From: Siphonodentalium dalli
Taxonomy: Eukaryota > Mollusca > Scaphopoda > Gadilida > Siphonodentaliidae
Reading direction: 5' to 3'
DNA: 64,000 nt
Assembly: GCA_032622095.1 (NCBI GenBank)
Contig: CP136061.1
Coordinates: forward strand, 88,840,983 to 88,904,982
Position numbers and translations under genes: made by a program. Position 1 is the first letter of the stretch; the number at the start of each line of letters is the position of its first letter. Positions 23,905 through 35,204 of this stretch are shown one piece after another. The notes beneath the pieces are model-generated. The model had not been told where the DNA came from and did not search any database. It saw only the letters and a program-made list of their open reading frames with translations.

Positions 23905-24594
23905 TAGATCATACCAAGAATCTCTATTCTAGCAAGTACCTCCTATGCCCGTCAAGATTACATATTCCATCACCACGAATCCTGGGAACTTTTTTGCTGT
24001 TGCGAGATGGAAGTATGTAATAATGAAAAAATAGTATAAAGATAATATATTATAAAGTGGCCGTTCCTTAGTCATTATTTCACTGTACGTGAAAGTTCAA
24101 ACTTGAAATTGCATGATTTAAGTGACTTTAAGCGAGTTTGTTTTGCATCACTTACATTCATGTAATTTCTCCATACATGTTTATGTACTCTCAGATGTGT
24201 AAAAATAGTGTCAGCGTGATTATTAATTTTGGAGAAAATTCCCAGCGATCATTATTATTTTGCATTGAGATATATTGCTAAATGACCATCACTAATATTA
24301 ATTTCAGCCTAAATCCCCACCATCACTATTATTTGGCCATCACAATTATTAGACACCTGATAGTGCGATATGAGCTCACAAAAGTCACAAACAAATTGCA
24401 GTATCGATGGGAACGGGACGATTGAGGAACAAGTATTATAAATTAACAGAAATATAGTCGCTGCCTTGTTTGTTCAAAGTTATAAAATTCCCGGTGAGAA
24501 CAGGTCAGAACATCAAAAGGTTCCCATGTTTTATACCGGTTGAACATGATCTGTATGGGCTTTAAGTCATAGTAGAGATTCATGACATGATCTA
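23905..24594. mobile_element. Large foldback element, family H, diverged copy
   Basis: The left end TAGATCATACCAAGAATCTC is mirrored by GAGATTCATGACATGATCTA at 24594. The interior retains 'atttcactgtacgtgaaagttcaaacttgaaatt' and 'gcatcacttaca' of the family. Better copies are at 49349, 52681 and 58443. Confidence 0.65.
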
Positions 24595-24671
24595 GCAATT
24601 TCTGTGGTCCGATAGCTTAGTATTTGTCGAAATATAGTATCATAGACATATCCTACTCTTATTATATACTA

Positions 24672-25908
24672 CCTACTAATAGCGGGGTATGAATCATGAA
24701 TGCCGACTAAAAGCAGGGTATGAATCCTGAATACCGACGAATAGCGGGAAATGACTCCTGAATACCGACAAATAGTGGGTACGAATCCTGAATACCGACA
24801 AATAGCGAGTTATGAATCATGAATACCGACTAATAGCGAGTTATGAATCATGAATACCGACTAATAGCGAGTTATGAATCCTGAATACCGACTAATAGCG
24901 AGTTATGAATCCTGAATACCGACTAATAGCGAGTTATGAATCCTGAATACCGACTAATAGCGAGTTATGAATCCTGAATACCGACTAATAGCGAGTTATG
25001 AATCATGAATACCGACTAATAGCGAGTTATGAATCCTGAATACCGACTAATAGCGAGTTATGAATCCTGAATACCGACTAATAGCGAGTTATGAATCCTG
25101 AATACCGACTAATAGCGAGTTATGAATCATGAATACCGACTAATAGCGAGTTATGAATCATGAATACCGACTAATAGCGAATTATGAATCATGAATACCG
25201 ATTAACAGCGGGATATGAATCCTGAATACCGACTAATAGCGGGATATGAATCCTGAATACCGACTAATAGCGGGGTATAAATCGTGAATACCGACCAATC
25301 ATGGGATATGAGTCGTGAATACCGTCTAATAGCGGGATATGAGATCATGAATACCGACTAATAGTTGGATATGAATCATAAATATCGACTAATAGCGGGA
25401 TATTAAGAATGAATACCGACTAACAGCGGTGTATGAATCATAAATACCGACTAATAGCGGGAAATGACTCCTGAATACCGACTAAAAGCGGGAAATGACT
25501 CCTGAATACCGACTAAAAGCGGGATATGAATCCTGAATACCGATTTATAGCGGGATATGAATCCTGAATACCGACCAATCATGGGATATGAGTCGTGAAT
25601 ACCGACCAATCATGGGATATGAGTCGTGGATACCGACTATAATAGCGGGGTAAGAGTCGTGAATACCGACTAATAGCGGGATATGAGATCATGAATACCG
25701 ACTAATAGTTGGATATGAATCATAAATATCGACTAATGGCGAGATATAGATCCTGAATACCGACTAATAGCGGGGTATGAATCATGAGTGCCGACTAACA
25801 GCGGGGTATGAATTATGAATATCGACTAATAGCGGGATATTAATCGTGAACACCGACTAATAGCGGGATATGAATCCTGAATACCGACTAATAGCGGGAT
25901 ATGAATTA
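24672..25908. repeat. 31-bp minisatellite (about 40 units)
   Basis: Tandem copies of a 31-bp unit: GAGTTATGAATCCTGAATAC followed by CGACTAATAGC. The centre (24800-25190) is nearly homogeneous, with units alternating 'aatcctg'/'aatcatg'. Both flanks carry degenerate units (gggatatgaatc, catgggatatgagtcg). Homogeneous middle and diverged edges are expected from unequal exchange. Confidence 0.97.
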
Positions 25909-25934
25909 TTAATTGTTAATTAAAGATATATATA

Positions 25935-26612
25935 TATACATTAGAAGAACTTCGCGCCGAAAAGTTAAAACAAAATAACAAAAAATCTATACCATTTGTA
26001 ACCACACACAATCCTCACCACAACAACATCTCGCGATGTGTAAAGGACCTTTTTCATATCCTAGAAAAGAGTGACAAAATGCGATCGCTGGTGAATAAGG
26101 ACGAAAGTATAGATAGTAAGCGCCAACCAAGTAACTTAAAACGAATCCTGACAAAGGCACGCTTCACCACAGAAAACAAAACTGAATACCAAGTAAAACG
26201 CTGTGGTGGCAAACGATGTAAAGCATGCCGTCACGTGTTTCCGGGGAAAAAATTACCATTAAAAAACAAAATGGAAATATTCCCAAATACTGACTTGGAC
26301 TGTAAATCAAAAAATCTGATATACTACATAACTTGCGATGGATGCGGCGAAGGATACGTAGGCCAAACCGGAAACACTGTATGCGAAAGGGTGACCATCC
26401 ATCGGCAACAAATAAATCATTAGGAATATCGACAGATACCACAAAGTGGGCATTTGGAAGAATGCAACAATGGCAACTTCAGGATATTCCCATTCCACAA
26501 AATGAAAACAGACAATATTATGGCTAGACTAGCGCAAGAAGATCTCTTTAAACAACGTTTCCGGTCGAAACTAAACGCCAGAAGTGACGTGTACAACCCA
26601 CAACGGAAGTGA
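25935..26612 (+). mobile_element. Penelope-like element 3' part with GIY-YIG domain
   Basis: One reading frame runs from about 25940. It starts with a linker (KSIPFVTTHNPHHNNISRC, then LFHILEKSDKM), followed by a Cys-rich stretch (KRCGGKRCKACRH) and a GIY-YIG nuclease core (LIYYITCDGCGEGYVGQTGN) with the downstream Arg and His (ERVTIHRQQI). A single in-frame TAG at about 26420 interrupts the frame. It then continues HLEECNNGNFRIFPFHKM and KQRFRSKLNARS to TGA at 26610-26612. This layout is the C-terminal half of Penelope-like retroelements. The reverse transcriptase is missing: the left edge abuts the 31-bp minisatellite. Inactive because of truncation and the stop. Confidence 0.9.
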
Positions 26613-27244
26613 CGTCATAATAACTTGTTGTTATTCAATGTCTATTGAAAAATGCAAGAAGCATGAAAGGCCTATAGACTAAACAATCTGTTCAGAATTA
26701 GTATAAAGATCAGGACTCTCGATGCCATGTTATCATCACACCGCAAAATCTAAATGATCCTACAAATAAATGACCTGTGTGCAAGATATGTTATGTATAT
26801 ATGGCGTCCGCTAGCTGCAACTCATTTTAGTTCAAATAATTGTTCTAAACTGTATTTATATCTTACTAGGTTGCTATGGGTACAGTAACTTTTTCGGATG
26901 CAGCTGCCAACAACCGTATGTATTATTTATAACTAAACACCCTAAATACATTTGCATTATTTACATTATTACCTGTTGAAACTTGAAATCTAACCATACA
27001 TATTTAATAAATATAGTATGGCTTGGAGCTGGCTTGAAATAATTCGCGGGTGTAGTGCCCAGTGGGGTGGGTATAGTTCACAACGCGGCGTGCGCTGAAC
27101 TATACCCACTACACCCCCACTAAGCAGCACTATAACCGCGTATATACATGTATATATTCAGCGACACGAAATTCGTGCTTTATTCAATGTAACAGATCAA
27201 TTCGAAATTACAGAATGTGAACTACAAAAACTGTGATATGCTTT
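26613..27244. other. Spacer, small foldback near 27055-27130
   Basis: Mostly unremarkable. A short inverted repeat pairs GTGGGTATAGTTCA (27067) with TGAACTATACCCAC (about 27096), around a CG-rich centre. No gene seen. Confidence 0.5.
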
Positions 27245-28440
27245 ATTCTCTCATCCAAATGTATACATTACCATTACATGTAACGGGGCGAGCAAGTCGT
27301 GGGAGCTCTCCATCAACACACAAAAGACGAAGGTCGTGGTATTTGGCAATAAACGTCTCCAAATACGCCCAAGGTTCAACTTGTATGGTATCGAACTCGA
27401 TATCGTTGACGAATTTACCTACATCGGTATTGATTTGTTCTTTAACGGTATATTTTGCCGAGCAGTCAAACAAACTAGGACAAAAGCTACAGAGGCGATG
27501 TATGCGCTACTGTCGAAAGTACGGAATCTCCACTTATCTATCGATTTGTCTTTGAAACTTTTTGACTACTCAGTCCAACCTATTCTATTGTATACGGTTG
27601 TGCAAATTGGGGATTTGAAAATATCGCCATATTGAGACGGTACACCTGGCATTTTGTAAATCATTGACGAATATGAAAAGCAGAACCCCAAGTTATATGG
27701 ATTATGGCGAATTAGGCCGATGGCCACTATCTATCGAGATCAAGAAGAGAATGATCTCATACTGGTGTCGAATTGTCAAGAAAGATAATGGTATCACATC
27801 AGTACTCTATAACTTACTGTTAGAAATGCACAAAAATAAACACGTAAGATATATTGATTATATTTCAGGAGTTATCCAATCTGCGAATCTTAATGATAAC
27901 TGGGATAACCAAACTCCTCTATCGTGCAGCTCCTTTAGAAGTTGTAATGCAACACTACTTGAAGAGTTTAGAATCCAGTGGCGTAACCATGTTGGTTCCT
28001 CGAAAAGAGGGGAGTTTTATAAACATCTGAAATCACAACCCTCATTGAGTTGGCACTATAATAACACGCCATTTGACATTATGATCCACGTTCAGAAAAT
28101 ACGAACATCCAATCATAAATTGGGTATTGAGATCGGTAGGTGGAGAAAACGGAAAAGCAAACATAAAACTAATAACAAAGACAGTTCTTGCTCGCTTTGC
28201 TGATATGTGATAAATTTAATTTTATATTAATGTCTCCGCAACTCAAAGATTTGCGGCGAGAAATTTATTCCGAAGTCAGGTAATGACGCACCGTCGAGAG
28301 AACTTTTATTCGAAATTCTTAGCTCGACCAGTCCTGAGATATTGAACAATTTGGCAATTTTTATTAAACTAGGTTTGAAACATTTCCTATAATCAGGGCA
28401 CACTTTTAAAGGCTGTATTGTATTTTTAGCTGTACTCGTT
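27245..28440 (+). mobile_element. LINE reverse-transcriptase 3' half, second family
   Basis: Frame one gives SINTQKTKVVVFGNKRL, DEFTYIGIDLFFNG, FDYSVQPILLY, then shifts near 27620. A second frame (from 27664) gives YMDYGELGRWPLSIEIKKRM, ISYWCRIVKK, ASNH-like RTSNHKLGIEIGRW and ends CSLC at the TGA 28201-28203. A third piece (28240-28390) reads SRELLFEILSS. The order INT.KTKV..F, Y.YLGI.F..NG, FD..V.PILLY, YGELGR.PL, SNHKL.IE.GRW, C..C is that of CR1/RTE-like LINE C-termini. 5'-truncated and frameshifted. The 3' end is near 28650-28670 (AATAAAGCATTCATTCGTTC). Confidence 0.85.
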
Positions 28441-29030
28441 TGCATATATTGATTATGTTAGGTGTATATGTTATTTAATGTTACATGTTTGTTTAGTCCG
28501 CTGAATTACATGTATCTGTGCGATGTTACAGTTTAATATTGAATATGTAATTTTTTTTTTGTAATGTTTCTGTGAACCGCCAATGTTCGTTCTATGTGTA
28601 AATAGTGTAAATAATTGTCTCATGTCCCATGTAAAAATGGCTTAAAATAAAGCATTCATTCGTTCATGGTGCAAGATCCAAATCTGCAAGTGTTATATAT
28701 ACTCGCAATTATTGGCATTCGCAAAGCAAACAAAACCAGGAAATAAATGATTTCTTCCTAGGCGTGCTGTGTAATTAATAACAGATAAGTAAATTCACCA
28801 TTACTGTTCATCGAGTCTGGTAGTAGATACTATCAGAAAGGGTGATACAAGCGGACGCTTATATTAGTTTTACCATCGCTAAGAGTGAGACAGTAAACAC
28901 TATAATAACACCTACTATTGCATTTAAAAAGCCATCATATATTTCCTTATCTCTCACTAGTGACGAATAAGCGTGTGCTTCCCGGCAACTTGGCATGGCG
29001 CCAAAAAAATTACTTTACATTGAATCAGGC

Positions 29031-29450
29031 GTATAAATGCTATCTATCTATCTATCTATACTTGATACTCCATCGCCCTCAATGTGCTGAGGATTATGTG
29101 GAGGTCCAGGTGCTACCACGGCCGAGTAACTTTATAACCCTGTGGTGACTCCAGTAGCGTTCTTTAACGTGCACACACCGAGGCTTGTACACGGGTCAGC
29201 CATTATTGTCCGCGCCCGATCGGACAGCGTACTGCACCCACGACAACATACCTGGACAAGTGTTGTAATGGGGGGAAGTCGGCATTTTTGCATTCGGATC
29301 TTTATTCAGTGATCTCGAATGAGACTTTTCAGCCTGACAAACTTGGTATCTGACCGAGTTCTGAATTTTGTCAGAATACCCTGACCAGGTTACGATCCCC
29401 GGTCCGATAGCACGAGAGACCAATACGATACCTCTCGGCCACCGACTACT
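29031..29450 (-). mobile_element. Candidate tRNA-derived SINE
   Basis: On the minus strand the unit begins AGTAGTCGGTGGCCGAGAGG near 29450. TGGCCGAGAGG fits the pol III A-box consensus, and about 40 bases on GGGGATCGTAACC resembles a degenerate B-box. A body with 'gtgcacgttaaagaac' follows, and the unit ends in a (TAGA)n tail at 29041-29059. Head, body and simple-repeat tail in this order are the usual SINE layout. Only one copy is visible here, so family status is inferred. Confidence 0.55.
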
Positions 29451-30258
29451 ATTTCGTAATTCCCTTTGCACATGACAACAACATCAAACAATGCAAAAAT
29501 GATTGCTTTGTTCATTAAAGATAAATATTGTCCAACTTCGTTGCACTAACGAAAATAGACACAATAACAAAGATGCAAATTTGGGGACTATATTTTCAGT
29601 CGGCAACTCAAGCGCGCAATATTGTCGTATACGGTTGTGAAGCGTCTCAGCCAATAATGTAAATGTCTACTCTTTTAAGCTTTTGTTAAGGATTTTGATT
29701 TGTGAAAAGGCATAAAGCTCTAGTTTTCTCATGTGATATCGTCAACTCTTTATGTTGGGGATATAAGATTTTATCAAACTCGTTTCATAAATTTGATTCA
29801 CCACTCGTCTACGACTCGTTGTGAATCAAATGTATCAATCTCATTTCATAGAATATTATATCCCCAACATAACTCGTTGGAGATTCTCTATATCTACAAT
29901 GGTTGTGGCTCTCTTAGTTTATATGTCTATTATATTCGCTATATGCCTCTGTTGGGGGATGTATATAGAGTTTAGTTTAGTGAAGCGCATGCTCATTTGT
30001 GTATCTATACATGAGCATTGCACTATAATAGCCATTCTATCGACTTTGTCAATTTTGCCTGTATAATAGCATGAAATTGTCTCGCATTAATCAATGATCG
30101 AGGTACTTTAAGGATTATAGCACCGCTACATTTATATGCATGTTGCCTTTCATATTTTGACACCATATGTTATTCTATGAGAAAATGCATGCACTGTGCA
30201 AACTTGCCAGTGTATGAACGTACCCTAAGGTATGTGACTTTTTAATCATACACGAATG
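29451..30258. other. No recognised features
   Basis: AT-rich. A short inverted repeat around 29785-29830 (ATTTGATTCACCACTCG / CGACTCGTTGTGAATCAAAT) was the only structure noticed. Confidence 0.45.
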
Positions 30259-30282
30259 CTTCACGTTGCAGTTTCGCTTCAT

Positions 30283-30690
30283 TTAACCCTTTACCCAACA
30301 GAACGTTTTTTTTACCCTGTGCCAATGCATTCTCTTATATATGCGAGTCGACCATAGGTCGCCTCGCATATATAAGAGAATGCATTGGCTTAACACATTA
30401 AAAATTATAAAATTGTTAAAGAATGTAAGAAAAAATGGTAAAAAGTGTTTAAAAAAGATTTTTTTTAGGCCAATGCATTCTCTTATATATGCGAGGCGAC
30501 ATATGGTCGACTCGCATATATAAGAGAATGCATTGGCACAGGGCATAACTGTAACTATCACAATGTGGTCAAGGAGCCGGTTCCAATGATATCCATATTT
30601 GTATGGTTCTATTGAGACAGACCGAAGATATTTTAGGCTGTTGAAGCTTTATTTGGCCGGTTTTGACCGTTTTGTTGGGTAAAGGGTTAA
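30283..30690. mobile_element. TTAA-flanked miniature transposon (piggyBac-like MITE), copy 2
   Basis: TTAA (30283-30286) and TTAA (30687-30690) flank a 400-bp element with ends CCCTTTACCCAACAGAACG and its near-exact inverse CGTTTTGTTGGGTAAAGGG. Inside are two opposed hairpin modules (about 30322-30390 and 30469-30538). An unoccupied copy of the flank lies at 30701-30736. That pair shows that insertion duplicated TTAA and nothing more. Confidence 0.9.
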
Positions 30691-30897
30691 ATACTGTTCA
30701 CTTCACGTTGCAGTTTCGCTTCATTTAAATACTGTTTTGATGGGAAAATCTCGCAGTATGGATGCGACTCATGGGCGTACTATCCTTCTGCTGTCACTTA
30801 CAAGCTTAGTCTGGAGTCTTATTATAGGATGAGATGTGGAGGTAGGTAACATATTGTTGCGACTTTCACTATAAAGAGTAGTGTAAGCCTATAACTA

Positions 30898-31225
30898 TTA
30901 AAGGTACATAATCTGATTCGATGATCCAATATCATCAGATTCCAACAACAGAATTTATTGAAATGCATGCCGCTTCAGTTAGCAGAATCGATTAATTGCC
31001 AAAAAATAATTCTAACCACTGACAACATGTATAAAATTGGCCAAGTGTTGTATATCAACATTTTGTTCAACTCAGTTTGGTATCGGTAGTATATCGGTTG
31101 ACATTCTTCGAATATTTGCCAGGCCGCCAAATATTCCAGGTGGTGAAAAATGATTTGAAAAATCGATATCTGATAACTCTGAGCTTTGATGTGTTGGTTC
31201 CTCGACTCGAACCAAATTTATTTTC
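30898..31225. mobile_element. Foldback MITE, family D, diverged copy
   Basis: The left end is TTAAAGGTACATAATCTGAT. The right arm reads 'tctgataactctgagctttgatgtgttggttcctcgactcg'. The expected right terminus is replaced by a (CAT)n run at 31222-31251. Confidence 0.65.
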
Positions 31226-31469
31226 ATCAATTCATCATCATCATCATCATCATACGGAACAGGTCTTGCGACTTTTCGTCCCAATAACATTATTTGCAAT
31301 GTTTGTTTATAAATATGTGTATCGTGATTCGATATTTTCTTGTGAGTCACTTAAAAATATTACTTGTCGTCGAACTCGTATTTTATATCATAGAAGAATG
31401 AGTCTATGTATATTTTGAATTGATCGAGTGTTGGAGCCAGGTATTGACCCCCCTCTGTTAACGATACGC

Positions 31470-31605
31470 ATCTGTAGCTTTTTATTATGTCCTCTTGTTC
31501 TCCCCGATGAATTTCTTTCTAATAGGTTACAGGTATTGATATTATAATGACCATTCTACAATTTATATATCTCGATTAGATTGCCTCTAAATCAACTCTA
31601 ACACG
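31470..31605 (-). mobile_element. LINE C-terminal scrap
   Basis: On the minus strand the translation reads LRGNLIEIYKL, a stop, NGHYNINTCNLLERNSSG, then TRGHNKKLQMRI. This parallels LRGDLIEVYKI...GHYN and TRGH in the LINE at 1551-1788. A decayed fragment of the same or a related family. Confidence 0.7.
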
Positions 31606-31635
31606 ATGCTGTTTTACTCCCGAAGAAAGAGTAAT

Positions 31636-31858
31636 TTAGGAGCGTCGTGCAGTACGTTAGGAGCGTTATGTAGTAATTTAGGAGCGTTATGTAGTAATTT
31701 AGGAGCGTTATGTAGTAATTTAGGAGCGTTATGTAGTAATTTAGGAGCGTTATGTAGTAATTTAGGATCGTTATGTAGTAATTTAGGAGCGTTATGTAGT
31801 AATTTAGGATCGTTATGTAGTAATTTGGGAGCGTCATGTAGTAATTTGGGAGCGTTAA
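31636..31858. repeat. 21-bp minisatellite (about 10 units)
   Basis: Tandem AATTTAGGAGCGTTATGTAG plus T. Because 21 is a multiple of three and the unit has no stop in some frames, both strands show open frames of 79-90 codons (SNLGALC and LNYYIT repeats). These are unlikely to be genes. Confidence 0.95.
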
Positions 31859-32304
31859 TTCGGATTATGTATCTTTAAGATGAACCCAGCCTATGTTATG
31901 CAAAAATTACGTTTATATGCACCAAAGAAATGTTGAGTATAAATTTCACCAAGCTGTTTTCTGAACCACGCATGGATACGGCAATACGAATGTCACTATC
32001 AAGGTTGCGTCTCAGTTTAGATTCAGATTCAGATCGGATTCATTTTAATTCTTCTACCAAGTACATGGTTTTAAGAATATATGTAAATATGCATAAACAT
32101 AGACTCAAAACATATCATTGCTCGCAACCCCAGACGATCACGGGAGAGCGATTAGCTCTTTCGTTGATGTGGCAAATAAATTTACACAAGTTTCGAATTA
32201 TATTCGGTTTGCTATTTGAAAGAAGAATGGTAAGTTTTCTCTGATTATGGAAGTTCCAATAAGATTTATTTATGTACCTTTTTCTGTTATGGGTTAGTTT
32301 GTAA

Positions 32305-32613
32305 CTCTAAAATCAAGTGGTAGTAATAACCACTTGATTTTGGAGTTATCCATTTTCAATTGCGGGTGAAGATGGATAACTCTAAAGTCAAGTGGAAGTA
32401 ATACCACTTGATTTTAGAGTTATCCATCTTCATCCGCAATTTGTCCGTTTGACCACGCATTTCTGGGCACATCTCGAGACATTAACAAACTTATAAAATC
32501 TATATCTGGTCACTCTGAGCTTTGATGGGTGGGTTCCTCGACTCGATTCAAATATTTTTTATCCCCGAAGCCAAATAGTAATTTAGGAGCGTCTGATCGG
32601 ATTGAGTACCTTC
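32305..32613. mobile_element. Foldback MITE, family D, rearranged copy
   Basis: Two adjacent hairpins of 'taactctaaaatcaagtggtagtaataaccacttgattttggagttatcc' (about 32309-32430) are followed by the family right arm ending GATCGGATTGAGTACCTTCA. The left terminus is not recognised. Confidence 0.65.
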
Positions 32614-33351
32614 AAATTAATTATTAGTCGCCTGGGGTAAACAGCGCATATTGCATGACACTCTCCGGATTAAGTTACCATCAATCTTTTAAGCTGACAA
32701 TAAACGTTCTTTATTGCTAATTATTAGTGCCCATTTAAGTCATATGATGTCAACGGCACCTATCTCGTGAATTCCCCGTGTCATGTTACATATATATGTG
32801 CAGTGCACCAAGCTTCCTCGCATATTTCTGATCTGATGATAAACGCTGTTTTATCATGCAATGTATTAGTCCCCCTTTAAGATGTAATCTGAGATCAAAT
32901 GCGCCTATCCTATGATATTCCCCAGAGTCGTTATTTGGTGGGAGAATCTGGATTCAGAATCCTAAACCGATTTACGGGGGGCGGGGCTAAATCGAGATTA
33001 CACGGATTCTAATTCAGATTTTCAAATCCACGTGGTCTCCGATACTATGTTTAATGTTCTCCCAGCGTCAAACATGGCTCATGTATTTGACACAAGTATC
33101 ATTTGTATCTTATATTTATAATGTTCATGTTTGTTGTGAAAGTCATGCTTTCTTCTATGTGTATATATACATGGCACCTTAATAGCTTCCTATCCGACTT
33201 AATCGCATCTTTTTTTTCAAGTTAAAGTGTGTTTATTGATGAGGACAAGCATTTCTAACAGCTCTAGATCTCCTGAATCAAATTCCGAAGACGTTGTGGA
33301 GAACACACAAAACTTGTCAGTTGTACAGGGACGTGGCGACATGTCCAAAAT

Positions 33352-33460
33352 TTACTATTTAAATGAACCAGAACCTCATAGCCATTACGACAAAGGAACC
33401 TATATCATATAGGTTCCTTTGTCGTAATGGCTATGAGGTTCTAGTTCATTTAAATAGTAA
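33352..33460. repeat. 109-bp nearly perfect palindrome
   Basis: The arms TTACTATTTAAATGAACCAG...GGAACCTATAT (33352-33402) and their inverse (33410-33460) differ at one position and are separated by only a few bases. No other copy was noticed in the window. Confidence 0.93.
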
Positions 33461-34184
33461 TTTGTTTTGCACAATTTAATCAATATTACTATTCCAAACA
33501 CAAAATAATTTAATTTGACGAAGTTTTATTGATTATTTTCCCGAACGAGACTTGTTTCTAGCGTTTGAAAAATAAATTAATCCGGTCTATCCATAGCATT
33601 CAACACCATATTTTCCGAACTCTTTGTAACATCTTCTCCGTACTGTCGTTAACAACAAATTTGAGTGATCGATTTTTTTGTGGCGATTTATGAAGAGTTC
33701 GTGATTTCTGGGACAAGTAATGTTTCAAAAAGTTGTCGGTCTGAGAGTTTTCCTCATATAATTATGTCCCATTAACTGGGCTACTAACACTGGAATTGTG
33801 TCGTGAAATGTATAAAAATAAAGGTTTTGTCGATTCTTCGCGAATATTTTACGTAAATACTCCCAATCGCATGTATATTAAATATGCTAAGTATAAACAC
33901 CATGCATATACAAAATCAGAGAATATTCATTGCTACATCGATGTAAAATCAACTCATTTCGTCAAAAACAGTGTGTTGTGTTAAAACATGAAATTAATTT
34001 GAGTGATATCCACTATTTTTTCCTGCTCCGAACTGTGTTTTGTCCTCCGATTATCTGTATCCGTTCACATGTAACGGGTATGTATTATACAAATAAATCT
34101 AAATTCTAAATATGATACACTATGATACACCAATGGGCCAGTCAAATGCATATACATGATCTTCCTTCTAACTTTCTATTGCAG

Positions 34185-34279
34185 GAACTCCTAGTGGCAG
34201 CGAACGTAGCGGATCGATGGCGGCTTTAGTCACGATCCTCTCATGTCTGATGGCGTCAGCGTACAATACAATGGTGTGA
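34185..34279 (+). CDS. Terminal exon: GPI-anchor-like hydrophobic C-terminus
   Basis: The acceptor tttctattgcag ends at 34184. The exon opens with two bases (GA) that complete Gly with the G of the exon at 595-639. It then reads TPSGSERSGSMAALVTILSC followed by LMASAYNTMV and TGA at 34277-34279. A small-residue stretch (SGSERSGS) followed by a terminal hydrophobic segment is the layout of a GPI-attachment signal. The cleavage (omega) site would lie in the SGS region. A canonical AATAAA lies 95 bases after the stop (34374-34379). The gene is not identified. Support comes from splice signals, phase match and the polyadenylation signal. Confidence 0.6.
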
Positions 34280-34373
34280 TAACGATGACTGTGTAACAAA
34301 GAAAGACTTTCGTAGAGAATATATTATGTGTATTTTTATTTCACCTTGAACTGTTTGAAGTTGTTACTTAAGA

Positions 34374-34379
34374 AATAAA
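34374..34379 (+). promoter_or_regulatory. Polyadenylation signal AATAAA
   Basis: Hexamer 95 bases past the stop of the terminal exon, a normal distance for a short 3' UTR. Confidence 0.6.
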
Positions 34380-35069
34380 TATAGTGTTATTGTTGGATAT
34401 GGCGCTGTGGTCGTTGGGGGGACATTGAATATAAGTAACCTTATGTTTCGGAGATGAATAATATCATTCCGATATGAGGGGCGAGAAGCAAGGTGTATAT
34501 CAGATGTATAAGTTGAGAAGAAGAGAAGTAAGAGTGAATCTGAAAGAATAGGAAAAGACATATGTTCTATAGAGGAACCTGCACTCGTGTTCGATGGGTT
34601 TTCGATTCGTGATCCGACACCTCGTCTGTATAGATTTTATGTGCGACGGGGTTAGTTGCCAAATAATCATTTATTGCTATCATAAGAGGGATCTAATTAG
34701 TCATGTATGTTCATGTATAATTTAATCATAAGCTGTCAATCCACATAATACTATAAAACAATTGGTTGTCACACATTTAGCGATTAAAGTTATTTCTCGA
34801 TAACCAAAATTTCTTGATTACTCCCCCTCCCCCGCCACAGAAATGACAGCAGTGTCGAGTGACCACGCCTATTCCTTCGGGCATGACTGTATTGACAATA
34901 ATCGTACTAGTTGCTAATATTCAGTGCACAAGTAACCAGACAAATCAACAAGATTAAACATTGCAAAGAAGTGAACACTGAAATTAAAACCAACAGGGGT
35001 TCTTGTCACCGGGGTCCCATATATTAATCCCACGTGCATTATACAGCTGTCCGGCGCGAGATATAAGAA
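34380..35069. other. Intergenic sequence, nothing recognised
   Basis: Lies between the plus-strand terminal exon and the foldback at 35070. No exon or repeat was recognised. Confidence 0.45.
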
Positions 35070-35204
35070 TTAACTGGACTGTTTTTATGGAGATGTAACC
35101 GTGAGGTAAGTGGTCATAACTTGTGTCAAACCCGTTTTACATACAAGTTATGACCACTTACCTCACGGTTATATCTCCATAAAAACAGCCCACATGCCAG
35201 TTAA
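35070..35204. repeat. Foldback with about 45-bp stem
   Basis: CTGTTTTTATGGAGATGTAA and on to ATAACTTGT (35079-35124) pair with ACAAGTTAT...CCATAAAAACAG (ending 35188) around a 20-base loop with one mismatch. Outer TTAACTGG/CCAGTTAA extend it to 35070-35204. Confidence 0.9.

Larger units (their letters stand above)
640..34184 (+). other. Inferred 33.5-kb intron filled with mobile elements
   Basis: This interval joins the exon at 595-639 to the terminal exon at 34185-34279 with matching phase, gt at 640 and ag at 34184. No other convincing host exon was recognised inside. Its contents are described in separate entries. In 640-1022 I see only unique AT-rich sequence. Confidence 0.4.

Noticed and set aside
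31606-31878. 90-codon frame with repeated SNLGALC and 79-codon frame on the other strand with LNYYIT
   Set aside because: Both come from a 21-bp tandem repeat whose length is a multiple of three; there are no splice or start features.
31930-32244. 104-codon plus frame before the family D copy
   Set aside because: No motif or homology recognised and no acceptor or donor that would extend it; not supported as a gene.
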